In this document: positions 52,701-61,679 of the stretch, one piece after another
Layout of the letters: each line of letters opens with the position of its first letter
Numbering within the stretch: the stretch's first letter is position 1
Assembly: GCF_947507565.1 (NCBI RefSeq)
Contig: NC_089185.1
Location: 1,736,001 to 1,800,000, forward strand
Length of the DNA: 64,000 nucleotides
Direction of reading: 5' to 3'
Source of the DNA: Oscarella lobularis
Taxonomy: Eukaryota; Porifera; Homoscleromorpha; Homosclerophorida; Oscarellidae
The notes under the pieces: model-generated
Database searches by the model: none
The model's input: the letters and a program-made list of their open reading frames with translations, nothing else
Told to the model about the DNA's origin: nothing
Program-made: the position numbers and the translations under genes

Positions 52701-54324
52701 CTTCAAAAAGTTCATTTTCAATTTCGGAGCATCGAGGATTGCATGTCATGGTAGTGAAAAGGTCAGGAGCTCCAAATTTTCTGACGTAAGTCATCGTATC
52801 CTGAAAGCGTTCGTGCATGTATCTAGGAGAACCGGTAAAGGTGGATGGGAGTACGACAGTGCGTCCTATGCTTTCAACATCGTCTGCTCGGTGAACCGTA
52901 TCACGAAGTCGAGAGTACTTGTCGACGCGTAGGGTATCTTGACTGTAACGAATAAAACTGAGTCTCTCGGACTCGATTTTAGCGTATGCGTCAACAATGA
53001 ACTGGTGGGAAAGCGGTCCGCTTCGGTGAAGAATGTTGAACTCGTTCTCTCTTTGCATTAGTCGATAAGCGTAGAATTGAAGTGGGCTCATTTTCTTCGA
53101 CGTCGGGCGCTTTGTTTGAGGATTGGACAAATACGTTTCAAGGTGGTAACCGTCCTCTCCGCGAGGGAACAAAAGAGGATATTGCCAGGAGTCGTATGCT
53201 CTGTTTGTTTCTGAGACACGATGGATTTTGTCATCTTTAGCATGAAGTACAATGTCTCTGTGACCCGCGTTCTCATTGATTAGTAACGCGGCAATTTCGG
53301 AGCAGCTGGGGGCGTTGTATCTTCGCGGATGTTGACCAGGGGGACGTTTGTCAGCACGAATGACAATCTTATGGCTATCGTTAATAAGCCCCTTTTCGAA
53401 CGCGGTTTTGAAATCACGTATGTAAGGATTTACAATGTGCAGCATGCTCTGTAACTGCGCTAACAGAGTGCGATCGATGATATGTCGAACGGCGTCGGAC
53501 TGAATGGCCACTCGTCGGAGAGCCTGTTGCTCATAATTCTCTATGAAGTAAATTTGCAGGAAGCAGGGTTGTTGATGAGAGGGTGGCGTGACTGAACCTA
53601 CTGAATGATACACCTGTCCTTGTATTTTAAAAGTAGGCATGTATCCGGGATAGCGAACGATGTTTTTCGCTCCAAAAGAAGTCATCTGAAAGCAAGAATT
53701 GTACGCGCGAGTATGAGAGCGAAAGCGGATAGATTGGGGATCAGTATTGCACAGAAGGCGTTTCAGAAGAATCGGTGGTTGGGGAAGTGGTTGCAAAATG
53801 ACTTTTCCGTTAGAACAGCACATGGATGGCGGTTCGCGAAGCCATTTTTTGGCACCGCAGTGCTCGCAAGCGTAGTCCATGCCACCTATGTTTCCGAAGT
53901 CAAACGAAAGGGCGGGGTCGTAAGCGAAAGCCGCTTTGGAAAATGAGAAAGTTCGGCGGTTGCGTCGTTGGTGTGAAGAAGCGCTCCCTCTCGCTGACTG
54001 GATGCGAGATGCTCGCTCTTGAACACGTCGTCGGGGCAAGGGGCGCGAGAGAGTATCATGGTTTGGGGGAGAGTGAGAGGGAGCTGCCGCCTCAGAAGAA
54101 GGCTCCGCGTGTAGAATAGGCGGACAAAGGGGTGCGTGAGAGGAACTTGAAGAGGGTGGAGGGCAACTTGGAGAGGAAAGGGGTGGAGAATATTCGTGTA
54201 TTGTGGCAGACGTGGACGGTGGAGAGTCCTCCGCAGGCGTTGGAACGATGCTGGAGGCGTGGTGGGAGGCACGGCGCCTTTTAGCGGAGCGCGGTTCTGA
54301 AGAATATTTTCGCTTCCGCGGCAT
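49777..54324 (-). CDS. Helitron Rep/PIF1-like helicase (RepHel)
   Basis: One uninterrupted 1,515-residue frame. A Pro/Ser-rich, basic N-terminus (PRKRKYSSEPRSAKRRRASH) precedes a zinc motif (YACEHCGAKKWLREPPSMCC). The Helitron N-terminal domain (MTYVRKFGAPDLFTTMTCNP) leads into the HUH nuclease: GLPHIHLLTW with His592 and His594, and the two nucleophile tyrosines 728 and 732 in VKYICKYVHKG. The PIF1/SF1 helicase has FLDAPGGTGKTYL (Lys1096), VWDECTM (Asp1172-Glu1173), LLLAGDFRQTLPI, SFAMTINKAQGQTL and FYVACSRV. The family role is single-strand nicking and rolling-circle transposition followed by unwinding. The ATG is the first in frame downstream of a stop. The stop is 73 bases from the element's 3' end. 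Confidence 0.95.
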   Translation of the reverse strand: MPRKRKYSSEPRSAKRRRASHHASSIVPTPAEDSPPSTSATIHEYSPPLSSPSCPPPSSSSSHAPLCPPILHAEPSSEAAAPSHSPPNHDTLSRPLPRRRVQERASRIQSARGSASSHQRRNRRTFSFSKAAFAYDPALSFDFGNIGGMDYACEHCGAKKWLREPPSMCCSNGKVILQPLPQPPILLKRLLCNTDPQSIRFRSHTRAYNSCFQMTSFGAKNIVRYPGYMPTFKIQGQVYHSVGSVTPPSHQQPCFLQIYFIENYEQQALRRVAIQSDAVRHIIDRTLLAQLQSMLHIVNPYIRDFKTAFEKGLINDSHKIVIRADKRPPGQHPRRYNAPSCSEIAALLINENAGHRDIVLHAKDDKIHRVSETNRAYDSWQYPLLFPRGEDGYHLETYLSNPQTKRPTSKKMSPLQFYAYRLMQRENEFNILHRSGPLSHQFIVDAYAKIESERLSFIRYSQDTLRVDKYSRLRDTVHRADDVESIGRTVVLPSTFTGSPRYMHERFQDTMTYVRKFGAPDLFTTMTCNPRCSEIENELFEGQSPADRQDITARVFKQKVEKLMDLMDHKEIFGKVRCHAYAIQWQKRGLPHIHLLTWLYEKVRPDDIDKVISAELPDPEADPILYELVKKHMVHGPCGERNMSSPCMENGRCTKKYPRDFASETQTGENGYPLYRRRSADQGGNTAELSPGRTVDNRWIVPYNPFLLRTFKCHINVEISNSVKSVKYICKYVHKGQDMAVFGVRPQDTNDEITCFQAARYISTNEAVWRICAFPIHHHHPAVQKLHVHLENGQRVTFNAENAADQAEQPPKTTLTEFFALCQKDAFARTLLYVDVPKYYTWQSKSWRRRQRGQCVEGYPLIYESDCLGRVYTVHPNDTECYHLRLLLHTVRGPTSFEALRTFNETVYPTYQEACKHRGLLESDDHWHNALTEAAVSQMPRNLRDMFAIMLHMCSVADPPALWEAHKEPMSENFLHRRRQLLSQNDLPFSDILFNQALIYIEDKLLSFPSGKPLSHYGIQSPDRSSQGIADNTPQEILAELSYNLREMNHIIETRTPTLSPDQHEAYDAICSNITETDQPLTGRIIFLDAPGGTGKTYLLNLLLAKVRASGQIALAVASSGIAATLLQGGKTAHSTFKLPLDLSKEDHPSCNIERGTVKARLLQRTKLIVWDECTMTHRRALEALDRTLRDIRQNDTLMGGLTLLLAGDFRQTLPIVPRGTRLDQLQASLKASRTLWPTVRTLHLRTNMRVHLENDVLAGQYADLLLRIGNGEIPTDECNFLEIPYGNPIYSPEQLENAVFPDLAANFTDQSWLSKRAILAPTNDAIATINDSLLDQIPTELKEYPSMDTPVDDDGAVLFPTELLNSLDPPGFPPHILRLKKGVPVILLRNLDAPKLCNGTKLIIHELRHNVIEAIIALGQYQGQHVFIFRIPLIPTDTTIPFRRLQFPIRLSFAMTINKAQGQTLDIVGLSLLTHCFSHGQFYVACSRVHSPHNLYVLTHDNKTKNIVYHEIFH

Positions 54325-54921
54325 GAAGATTTTCTTGACTTCGTGATACTCTCGAAATCGTGATATTGGTAATCGTGACCCAGTAACAGGGCAACAAAAC
54401 TAAGAGAAACGGGGGAATTATGATCAGAAAAGAAATCAGAAAAAAACGAACTTCGAAATGAGACTATTCGTCGTTGAAGGCGATGTCGCTCGAGAATCGA
54501 GTCGATTTGCTTGCTCAGACGACACGAAAGGCGTGCTGAAGAGCGAGTTTGCAGGAGAAGGCGAACGAACGCAGAGAGCCGAGTGTTTCGTAGAGAAAAC
54601 GTTCCGAATGACGACGGCAGGCTCGAGATCAGCGCAAAACGAACGAATGGAGATGTCGAAAAAAAGGTAAGGCTTTCTTCGATGTGATTCGGTGGATACG
54701 ATTCTTTTCGGAAGCAGCGTGAAGATATCGGGAGAAGCGATCAAGATGACGGCGCTATCACGTGACTGACGGGACATCGTGTTTTAGGCACAAGGCAAAA
54801 ATTTGATGCACATCTTTAATTTCTCTTGCACGTAAGAGGTCGCGGAAATTACTCATGCAAAAAGCCTAAACTACGGTCACGCGCCTCTCGAGCTCAATTA
54901 CACTATACGGTTATCGAAAAG

Positions 54922-56320
54922 TCACACGTCGTCGCCTTCGCCTTCGCTAACGTTGAGCGCTTCTTCAAGAGCGGGCAAATAGTTGTCTTCAACGCTGGAC
55001 GATATCGGCAAAGCAGCCGCAGACAAAGGATTTGCAGGATTCGGAGAAGGATTCGGACGATTCGGTGAAGTCGGCTTAGGATTTTCCAGTGATCGCATCT
55101 CGACGTCGGGATTGCGAACAACGTTCAGAACGGTCTAAAAATGCCTTACAGCAATGCATGAAATGAGAAACATCGTCTTACCATTGACTGATTGTTGTAT
55201 GTCAATGTGAACTGTTTCGCATCGATCAGTTTCACCGGTGTCACGTCGTCTTCGGATTCGGTATTTGCCATCTTCCGCAAAGCGTCGCCTTCTGCGTGAA
55301 GACGCAGCCTGAATGAGTTGACGTTTATGCTGAGAATAGCCGAGACGCGGCGCTTGCAAGATGCTAACAATGAGACGGTCGGACAGGCGTTGCATCGACC
55401 GATACCTTTCACATCCCTCAATTCCGTCATGTGCCCGTTCAGGCAATCCCCGCAGACACATTGGGACGAAAAATCTGTGACGCTGGCGACCGTTGCTCCC
55501 TCGACTGTTGCAGCAGCCGAAACAGGCTTCTTGTAGGAAAAGCGGACTCCCTCGACAGGGGTTTTCGAGCGCTCAATGCGAGCGTTGTGTTTCGGAGTTG
55601 TCAACGTGTTTTCTCCGCCGAACTCTTTTACCATGAGACCGCTGAAGTCGTAGCACTGTCCGATTTCGACCGTGTTGACGTGGATCGCCCACAGATTCAC
55701 AGTGGCTTTTCCCGTGGGGTCCTCGACCGTAATCGTTTGAACGGGTGTTCCAGACATCGTAGCTGTAGGAGATTGGACGTTGACGACGCCGGCGGAAAAA
55801 GAGACTTTCGTGTATGGTAGAAGTCCGTCGAGCTCGCTGAGGACAATCTTTTGCGGTCCGGCATCCTTGGCGGCAATCGATAATGATGTCTGGTTCGAAA
55901 AGACGCGAGGCGATCTCCAGACGGCGGTTCCATCTGTTATCATGACTTCCATGTCGTCTCCGGAACGTGACGGTTGAACAACGGCGTTCGAAAAGTTGAC
56001 TGGGCGACCGTTCTGCGCAAGATCGCGAATCTTTTCGGCTTTTTTGGGGCTGAAGCCGACAAACCGCTTTCGACCCGACTCGTCTCCCAAATAACCGTCA
56101 AAAAATTTTTTGCCCGGTGAATCTTCGAGACCCGAGAAAACTTCGATTACTCCGTGAACGCTTGCCTTATATCCTAAAAAGGAGAATACATACGTGTATA
56201 TCGCAATAGACGATGTAGCTTACCACTTTGCTGTGGGAAGATATCAGACAGAGTATCGAATTCTTGCGGGCGCGGCCTCTTTCGCGGCGACGACTTCGTA
56301 GGGGAGTGTTGTGCCGACAT
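54922..56320 (-). CDS. OB-fold and zinc-ribbon (RPA-like) protein, three exons
   Basis: Exons 56224-56320, 55182-56173 and 54922-55134 join in frame (introns 50 and 47 nt) to about 433 residues with no lesion. The start MSAQHSPTKSSPRKRPR is basic. VHGVIEVFSGLEDSPGKKF and GRKRFVGFSPKKAEKI open the first domain. Residues about 160-215 (VQTITVEDPTGKATVNLWAI and YDFSGLMVKEFGGENTLTTP) have the strand pattern of an OB fold. CVCGDCLNGHMTELRDVKGI plus GRCNACPTV forms a four-cysteine ribbon as in RPA70-type proteins. The tail is Pro/Asn-rich and acidic. Single-stranded-DNA binding is inferred. It lies inside the Helitron boundaries on the same strand as RepHel, matching the RPA genes known from plant Helitrons. 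Confidence 0.8.
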
Positions 56321-57509
56321 GACTTGAAAAAATGTCGACGCAGAGATCTAACAAAAATTCTAGATACAGCAACTACGAGTGGCTGTCGTTGGGCTCACCG
56401 ATACGTTGGCGTAAAAGACAAAAAGAAGAAACAAACTGTTCGTCCTCATCAACTGACGAAAAGAGAAGCAGTAGCTGGCAAAAGAATCAGCTATATACGG
56501 CGAACGCAGCAGTAACGATCGACTTACATCAGAAGCGATTCGCAAAACAGCGATAAACAAAAAGAGGCAATGAGAGCTCTATCGATCAAGAGTTCGAACG
56601 AAATTGTCGCGAAGCAGCGCCGCAAACTCACCGTCGCTTCGCAAAAGAAAACGAAGAGCAATTCGTGAACGCCGCAAACGCAACGCAGCGGGCGGCGAAA
56701 CAACAAAGGACGGCTGCGAAAACTGTCGATCAGATCGGTGCGCGCGAGGCAACAAAATCGGCTCACCGCGCGAAGCCAATGAGAGTCGCAAAAGGATGCG
56801 AAGAGCAATTCGAAGTAATCGCAAAGGAAACAGAGCGAACAGCGCGAGCAGAGGACCGATTGCGGAAAGTGTCGCGAGAAGGGGGGGTGCGCGAGGCAAC
56901 TAAATTGGCTCAGCGTGGCAAGCCAATGAGAGACCGAGCAGCAATCATGTGATCGTCATTTGACCAATGGTCTTCCCCGATGACGCGTCCCGGAAGTTGC
57001 CCCTGCGGCCCTCGAACCGCAAAACGCGCAAAACGGCGTGAAAACGTCCTCGACAGCGTCCTTTGCGCGAAAAACCGAATAAGAAAATACATCTTCGCAA
57101 ATGGTAACTGTCTAATCGACGGTCAGTTGCGCGGAAAGGCGAAAGCAAAAGAGGGCGTAAACCGGCTACACCCTCTGCGAGCGAAATCTAATTACGCCAC
57201 AGATCGCTCGCGAATCTCGCGCAAACGACTATCGCGAGCGAAAGCGAGCGGTCTACGCGCCAAACGCACACGCGAAAAGCGAACGCGAGTTCGACCCAAA
57301 AAAAGGCGCGCAGGAGCCGCACCAGCAACTCCCCGATCCGCACTCCGCGACAACCGCGATCCCCCGATCGGGGCGCCGCGACAAAGCGACCGGCGTTACC
57401 ACTCCGCCGGATCTCGAAAATTGTGCTCGTGCGGCGACGCGGTGCAAAAGCGCTTCGTGCGGTCGAAGTAGCGTTTAGAAATTTGCACTTGTGCTCTTAG
57501 TAGTATAGA
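56321..57509 (-). other. Helitron 5' leader, non-coding, with internal repeats
   Basis: Between the RPA-like start codon and the 5' end lie 1.2 kb with many GCGCAAA/GCGAAG words. About 44 bases are duplicated 150 bases apart (GCGCGAGGCAACAAAATCGG near 56,741; GCGCGAGGCAACTAAATTGG near 56,890). Arg/Lys-rich open frames on the plus strand have no family features and I do not call them. Promoters for both genes probably lie here but none could be pinpointed. Confidence 0.5.
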
Positions 57510-57634
57510 TTAAGTATCAGTCCATTGTTACATCATGTGCGTTTCGTATTGGTTGACATTTTCGTGAAACATTTTGCAAACAGAAATTAAGAAAATGATG
57601 AGGAATCGTTGATGCGAACCGTTGACGGGCAGGA

Positions 57635-57795
57635 TCGTCGTCAAGTGCCCGTGCTGCGCCAAGTTCGACGGAGCGTGGTATCGTGCTCAAGTCATCGCCG
57701 TTCTCGGCGAAGACGCGGTTACGGTGCGACTGGTGGAATACGGAACATTATGGAACGATAAACCGGCAAATATTCGCAACGCGCATATGCATTCG
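57635..57795 (+). pseudogene. Tudor-domain exon fragment
   Basis: The plus strand reads VVKCPCCAKFDGAWYRAQVI, then AVLGEDAVTVRLVEYGTLWN, then a stop at 57,798. C-x-A-K-F-x-D-G-x-W-Y-R-A-x-V and V-x-x-V-x-Y-G are the hallmark of a Tudor domain (methyl-arginine/lysine reader). Only one domain is present, no start codon or splice acceptor is certain, and the 3' end runs straight into a 21-bp minisatellite. It lies about 130 bases outside the Helitron 5' end. Probably a broken piece of a host gene. Confidence 0.55.
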
Positions 57796-57945
57796 TAACG
57801 TGCGCATATGCATTCGCAACGTGCGCATATGCATTCGCAACGTGCGCATATGCATTCGCAACGTGCGCGAATGTATTCGCATTCGCAACGTCCGCATTCG
57901 CATTCGCAACGGGCTCATATGCGTTTGCAACGGGCTCATGGGTAA
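57781..57945. repeat. 21-bp minisatellite (CGCATATGCATTCGCAACGTG)
   Basis: About five close copies of a 21-bp unit, followed by shorter variant units (CGCATTCGCAACGTC, CTCATATGCGTTTGCAACGGG). Because 21 is divisible by three, every frame stays open (ANAYAHV, MRTLRMH, CIRNVRI); I take these as by-products. Confidence 0.9.
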
Positions 57946-58446
57946 TGTGCTGATTACCGATGAATACATTTAAAGTTTTTATAGAACTAATTGAGAAGAG
58001 AATAATAACAATGCAGGGCACGCCTGTACAACAGTACTCCATGCTGCCCGTCATCGTCTAAGGGGTCAACGTCATTTCGAAGCTGTCTGTACTGTTCATC
58101 AGACAAGGATGTACTCATTTCTGGCACTACTATTTCATTCTCGCTGAATTCGCTTTCGCTTTCGTCGTTGCTGTCTGCACCTGCTCCAAAGGTATCCAAA
58201 TCAGCAGCCGAGAGAGATATGTCTCCTCGAAAAGCTGCTGCTGTAAATTGCATCAGTGGACTGGCTCCGCCTTCGCTTCTCATAGGATGACTATTCCATT
58301 GGGCAGAAAATTCGGCCAACGCTTTATTAATTCTCGGTACATACACGTAATGAAGAATGAAGAGATGGTCTTCATTGTAGCGATCGAAATAACCGTTGTC
58401 CTCCAAGAAGAAGAATATGTCCCTCATCATATGGCCAACCGTGCTA

Positions 58447-60370
58447 CAGTAGAACCTCACTTTGCGACCACCTCAATTAGAAGACCACCTCGGAATAGCG
58501 ACCACTTTTGCTTTGACCGAACTGTTCCTGTACGAATTACTTACAAAAAAACTCATTATTAAGACCACTCATAAATCGGAATTACGGACGCTTTAATGGT
58601 TCCTATACATGGTCTCGCGTCACAATTACGACCGAGCTTGCGCAGTTGCGACTCTTTGTCCCGGATCAGGCATGGCATCGTCGGTAAAGCAGGCTGCTGT
58701 CCGGAAGCGAAAGGATCTAACACTTGACGAAAAGATTGCGGTCATTCGTGCCAGTGCCGGTAAGAGTCAGCGACAGCTAGCAGAAGAATTCAAAATAAGC
58801 AAGACGCAAGTCTGCAATATTCTGCAACGACGTGACGACCTTCTTGAGATGCAAAGCCAAGCGAACCCGGCAAAAAAGCGACCTTCGTATGCTAGCAAAT
58901 ATTCTGACATCGACGAGATAACGTGGCGATGGTTTTCGCGTGATCGTGCCAGCAATATTCCAGTCAGCGGCCCTATGATCCAAGAAAAAGCCAAAGAATT
59001 TGCGACTCAGTTGAACAAGCCAGACTTCAAAGCGTCAAGTGGTTGGCTACAAAGATTCAAAGATAGGCATTTGATTCGAGAAGCATCAATCTCGGGTGAA
59101 AGGGGTAGCGTTGATCTACTTGACGTAGACGTTTGGGTCAGCACCTTGCCGGACCTGCTTCATAATTATCCTGTACAAAACATCTTTAACATGGACGAAA
59201 CTGGTCTACTGTTTCGCGCACTTCCGGACAAGACTTTGGCCGTGAGAGGGAGCGACTGCGCTGGAGGCAAGAAGTCAAAGGAACGGCTTACCGTTTCATT
59301 GTGTGTAAATGCCTTGGGAGAGTTCGAAACCCCTTTAGTTATTGGACGCGCTGCAACCCCACGATGCTTTCGCGGCATGGGGCCTCATTTGCTGCCGGTC
59401 ACATGGAAAGCCAACAGAAAAGCATGGATGACTGGGGATATTTTTCGAGAGTGGTTGCGGAAGTTTAACGCTAAGATGAAAGGTCAAAACAGAAAAGTTC
59501 TGTTATTTATCGATAATGCATCATCACATTCGAAGGAAACCCTCTCTAATGTGAAAATGCATTTTTTGCCGCCTAACACTACATCTGTTCTACAACCGCT
59601 AGATCTTGGCGTCATTAGGAACGTAAAATGTCACTACCGCAATTTCGTTCTTCGAAATGTCTTGAGCAAGATAGAAAGTGGCCAAGGCGCTGAAACAATA
59701 GCAAAAAGCATCAACGTTTTAGACGCTTGCTATTGGATTAAAGAAGCTGTTAAAAAAGTCAAAGCCGACACAGTCAGAAAATGCTTCAGAAAAGGGGGCT
59801 TTGAAATAGCGGAAGGCGAAAGAAATGATATTGCGGACTGTGACGACGATGATGAAGATGTAGACGCGCTGCTTGCGTCTTCGCTAGAGTGTTTGGATGT
59901 ATCTGATCCTTGCTCCGTAGCTGAATACGCCGAAATTGATTCTGAAATCCCCACTGAGGAGTTAGCGAAAGGGTGGGAAGATGAATTGCTATCGGAGTTC
60001 GTAGAAGGAAATAGCCAAGGCGACCTAATAGAAGATAACGACAGCGGTGACGAAGACGAAATTGTGTGCCGCGTGAAGAACTTTTCCCAAGCGCTGACCA
60101 TCATTGATGATTTGACGACCTTTGCCGCAGAGAAAAACCTTGAACAAGTAATTTCCCATCTCTATCAGACTAAAGACATATTCCAAAACGCTTTATTGAA
60201 AGAAAGGCTGTCTGGACATCAGTCCACGTTGGATGATTACTTTAAAAAATAAAGTCTAGGTAGCGCACGTTAGAAGTTGACACCCACGCTATATTTGAAA
60301 AAGAGACCACCTCAGAAATGCGACCAGCTGACTCAATCCCGTGCCTGGTCGCATTTTTGAGGTTCTACTG
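58447..60370 (+). mobile_element. Complete Tigger (pogo) transposon
   Basis: The ends CAGTAGAACCTCA (58,447) and TGAGGTTCTACTG (to 60,370) are inverted copies, continuing with TTTGCGACC/GGTCGCA words to about 24 bases with a few mismatches. TA flanks both sides (58,445-46; 60,371-72), the pogo/Tigger target duplication. The 1,924-bp unit contains one intact transposase gene. Removing it and one TA restores the reading frame of the integrase-core gene, proving the exact borders. Confidence 0.95.
58672..60252 (+). CDS. Tigger transposase, intact
   Basis: Start at ATG 58672 (MASSVKQAAVRKRKD), as in related Tiggers; an in-frame ATG at 58609 would add 21 residues. The 526-residue product has a pogo-type helix-turn-helix (LTLDEKIAVIRASAGKSQRQ, then ISKTQVCNILQRRDDL), a CENP-B-like second helix-turn-helix (KASSGWLQRFKDRHLIREAS), and the DDE_1 core: Asp175 in FNMDETGLL, Asp281 in LFIDNASSHS and Asp311 in QPLDLGVI, a DD29D spacing. 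The C-terminus is acidic (DDDDEDVDALLAS; EDNDSGDEDE) and ends STLDDYFKK. No stops or frameshifts; with intact ends this copy may be mobile. Confidence 0.95.
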   Translation: MASSVKQAAVRKRKDLTLDEKIAVIRASAGKSQRQLAEEFKISKTQVCNILQRRDDLLEMQSQANPAKKRPSYASKYSDIDEITWRWFSRDRASNIPVSGPMIQEKAKEFATQLNKPDFKASSGWLQRFKDRHLIREASISGERGSVDLLDVDVWVSTLPDLLHNYPVQNIFNMDETGLLFRALPDKTLAVRGSDCAGGKKSKERLTVSLCVNALGEFETPLVIGRAATPRCFRGMGPHLLPVTWKANRKAWMTGDIFREWLRKFNAKMKGQNRKVLLFIDNASSHSKETLSNVKMHFLPPNTTSVLQPLDLGVIRNVKCHYRNFVLRNVLSKIESGQGAETIAKSINVLDACYWIKEAVKKVKADTVRKCFRKGGFEIAEGERNDIADCDDDDEDVDALLASSLECLDVSDPCSVAEYAEIDSEIPTEELAKGWEDELLSEFVEGNSQGDLIEDNDSGDEDEIVCRVKNFSQALTIIDDLTTFAAEKNLEQVISHLYQTKDIFQNALLKERLSGHQSTLDDYFKK

Positions 60371-61510
60371 TATTTACATCGCGCCAGAGCCGCTCAATCC
60401 GCTGATTGTGGACTGATTTTCCACTGATATGACTGCCCCTTCCGCTTCCTCGCTGCTCAATCATAAAACGAGCTATTTCTACATTTTCTAGGCCACAGTC
60501 TGATCTAACCCGCGAAGGAAGACCAAAATCGACCACCGCTTTTCTGAAGCATTGAAACACTGTGGAAGCTTTATTGTTAACGTTGCACTTGAGGAAGACA
60601 ACCGTTCTAGAAAAGCCGTCGATTCCTCCGTGAATAACCAAGCGCCATGGATCAATGAGCTTGTGGTTTCCATCGACGTGCCTTTTCAAATGTCTTACAG
60701 ATAATGATTTTAAATAAACACAAAATGCTTACCAGAGTGAATTTGGTGCGGGAACATGGTAGGCCCTCCGGAAATGCACGTTGCGCCGACGTAATGCCCT
60801 TCCTACAGGATCGACTCTCATAAGTGTGGACCTCACGCGGCTGTACTGCACTCGAACACCGCGATGCCTCAGAGATCCAACAACTAACGTTTCCCCTACA
60901 CGATCCGAGACGTTCAATATCTCGGTTACTAGTCTGTCCAAGTCAGCGTCAGAAATGTCGGAGTAGTCTTGAATATCTAGTTCCTGCCGCCTGTTGTATA
61001 CAGTTCTGACACTAACTCCCAGCAATTCGGCTATTTTAGCCCATGAGAACCCAATCGTGCGTAGCCTTTCCAATTGATCTCGTCGAATTTCGATGACTGG
61101 TCGTCCAGCTCCGTGCGGATTTGGTCTCGTAGGAGGTCGATATCCTCGATCGTCTTCACGTTCTTGAGGCAGACATGGCATCAGCCGAATTTGTTGTACC
61201 AGTGCTTCCAAGTGCTGCTGAACGGCTGCCAGATCCGTAAGAAGCTGTTCCTCATTGCGGCTTCGGCTTTCACGTGGAGTGACAATTGCTTCGGCTCGTT
61301 GATGGAATGCATTGACGCCTTGGAGGTATATCAATGCTCGTCTGATGAGAAACTCAGCAACGTTGCAATCGGCGTTCGCCTGCGGTTCGTAACGGCTGAA
61401 CTGGACGACGAACGAATTGATCTCAGCAAGAAAGTCGGCTATTTCTCCCATCATCCACTTGAATAGCGCGCTTTAAGAAAAGAAGTTAATGCAATGTGAC
61501 TCACACTTTA

Positions 61511-61650
61511 ATCTCTGTTTATTTGAAAGTCAAACCAAGAAATTGCCACTATTTCTAGTGTCAAAAACACAACTCAAAAAACCTCTGCTTATTTGAAAGT
61601 CAAACCAAGAAATTGCCACTTTCTAGTGTCAAAAACACAACTCAAAAGAA
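61511..61650. repeat. Two tandem copies of a 70-bp unit
   Basis: CTTATTTGAAAGTCAAACCA followed by AGAAATTGCCACT...TTCTAGTGTC and AAAAACACAACTCAAAA occurs twice in direct tandem; the second copy lacks two bases (ATTTCTAG versus TTCTAG). It lies just 3' of the HECT gene stop, with TTTATT (AATAAA on the gene strand) in the first copy, so it may be part of the 3' untranslated region. Confidence 0.85.
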
Positions 61651-61679
61651 GTCTTAAAAGCACCAAATAAAATTGATGT

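Larger units (their letters stand above)
49701..57509 (-). mobile_element. Apparently full-length Helitron with an RPA-like gene
   Basis: Reading on the minus strand, the element starts TCTATACTACTAAGAGC at 57,509, preceded by A. It ends with a hairpin (ACCCGGC GTA GCCGGGT, at 49,714-49,730), then ATTAGACAG and CTAG (49,701-49,704), followed by T. TC at the 5' end, a hairpin about 10 bases before CTRR at the 3' end, and insertion between A and T are the defining Helitron features. It has no inverted repeats or target duplication. The interior carries, in order, a 1.2-kb leader, an OB-fold/zinc-ribbon gene (54,922-56,320) and the Rep/helicase gene (49,777-54,324), all on the same strand. Both genes are free of lesions, so this is a candidate autonomous copy. 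Confidence 0.85.
57987..61454 (-). pseudogene. Integrase-core gene interrupted by a Tigger element
   Basis: Exon 1 (from ATG 61454) encodes a helical N-terminus, a Tn3-resolvase-like helix-turn-helix (FSWAKIAELLGVSVRTVYNR), then LVVGSLRHRGVRVQYSRVRS and RRAYHVPAPNSLW. A 51-nt intron (60,682-60,732) leads to [51 protein letters not shown] and [12 protein letters not shown]. After the Tigger come HMMRDIFFFLEDNGYFDRYN and PRINKALAEFSAQWNSHPMR, ending at 57,987. The catalytic D, D and E (HVDG, RSDCG and the following Glu) are present. This integrase-core family is common in animals, function unknown. Apart from the insertion I see no lesion. Confidence 0.85.

Noticed and set aside
54325-54921. 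Helitron 5' end between the RepHel gene and the RPA-like gene
   Set aside because: No TC-starting Helitron-like end was found there, whereas A followed by TCTATACTACTAAGAGC at 57,509 fits the known pattern. The choice remains testable.
56604-57471. Arg/Lys-rich plus-strand frames in the Helitron leader as genes
   Set aside because: Low-complexity composition, no family features, and they lie between the Helitron 5' end and its first gene on the opposite strand.
57780-57945. CRISPR-like array
   Set aside because: Units are directly adjacent with no unique spacers, and the context is clearly eukaryotic.
57719-58054. Repetitive open frames (ANAYAHV / CIRNVRI) as a repeat protein
   Set aside because: Same reason: 21-bp tandem repeat with all frames open.
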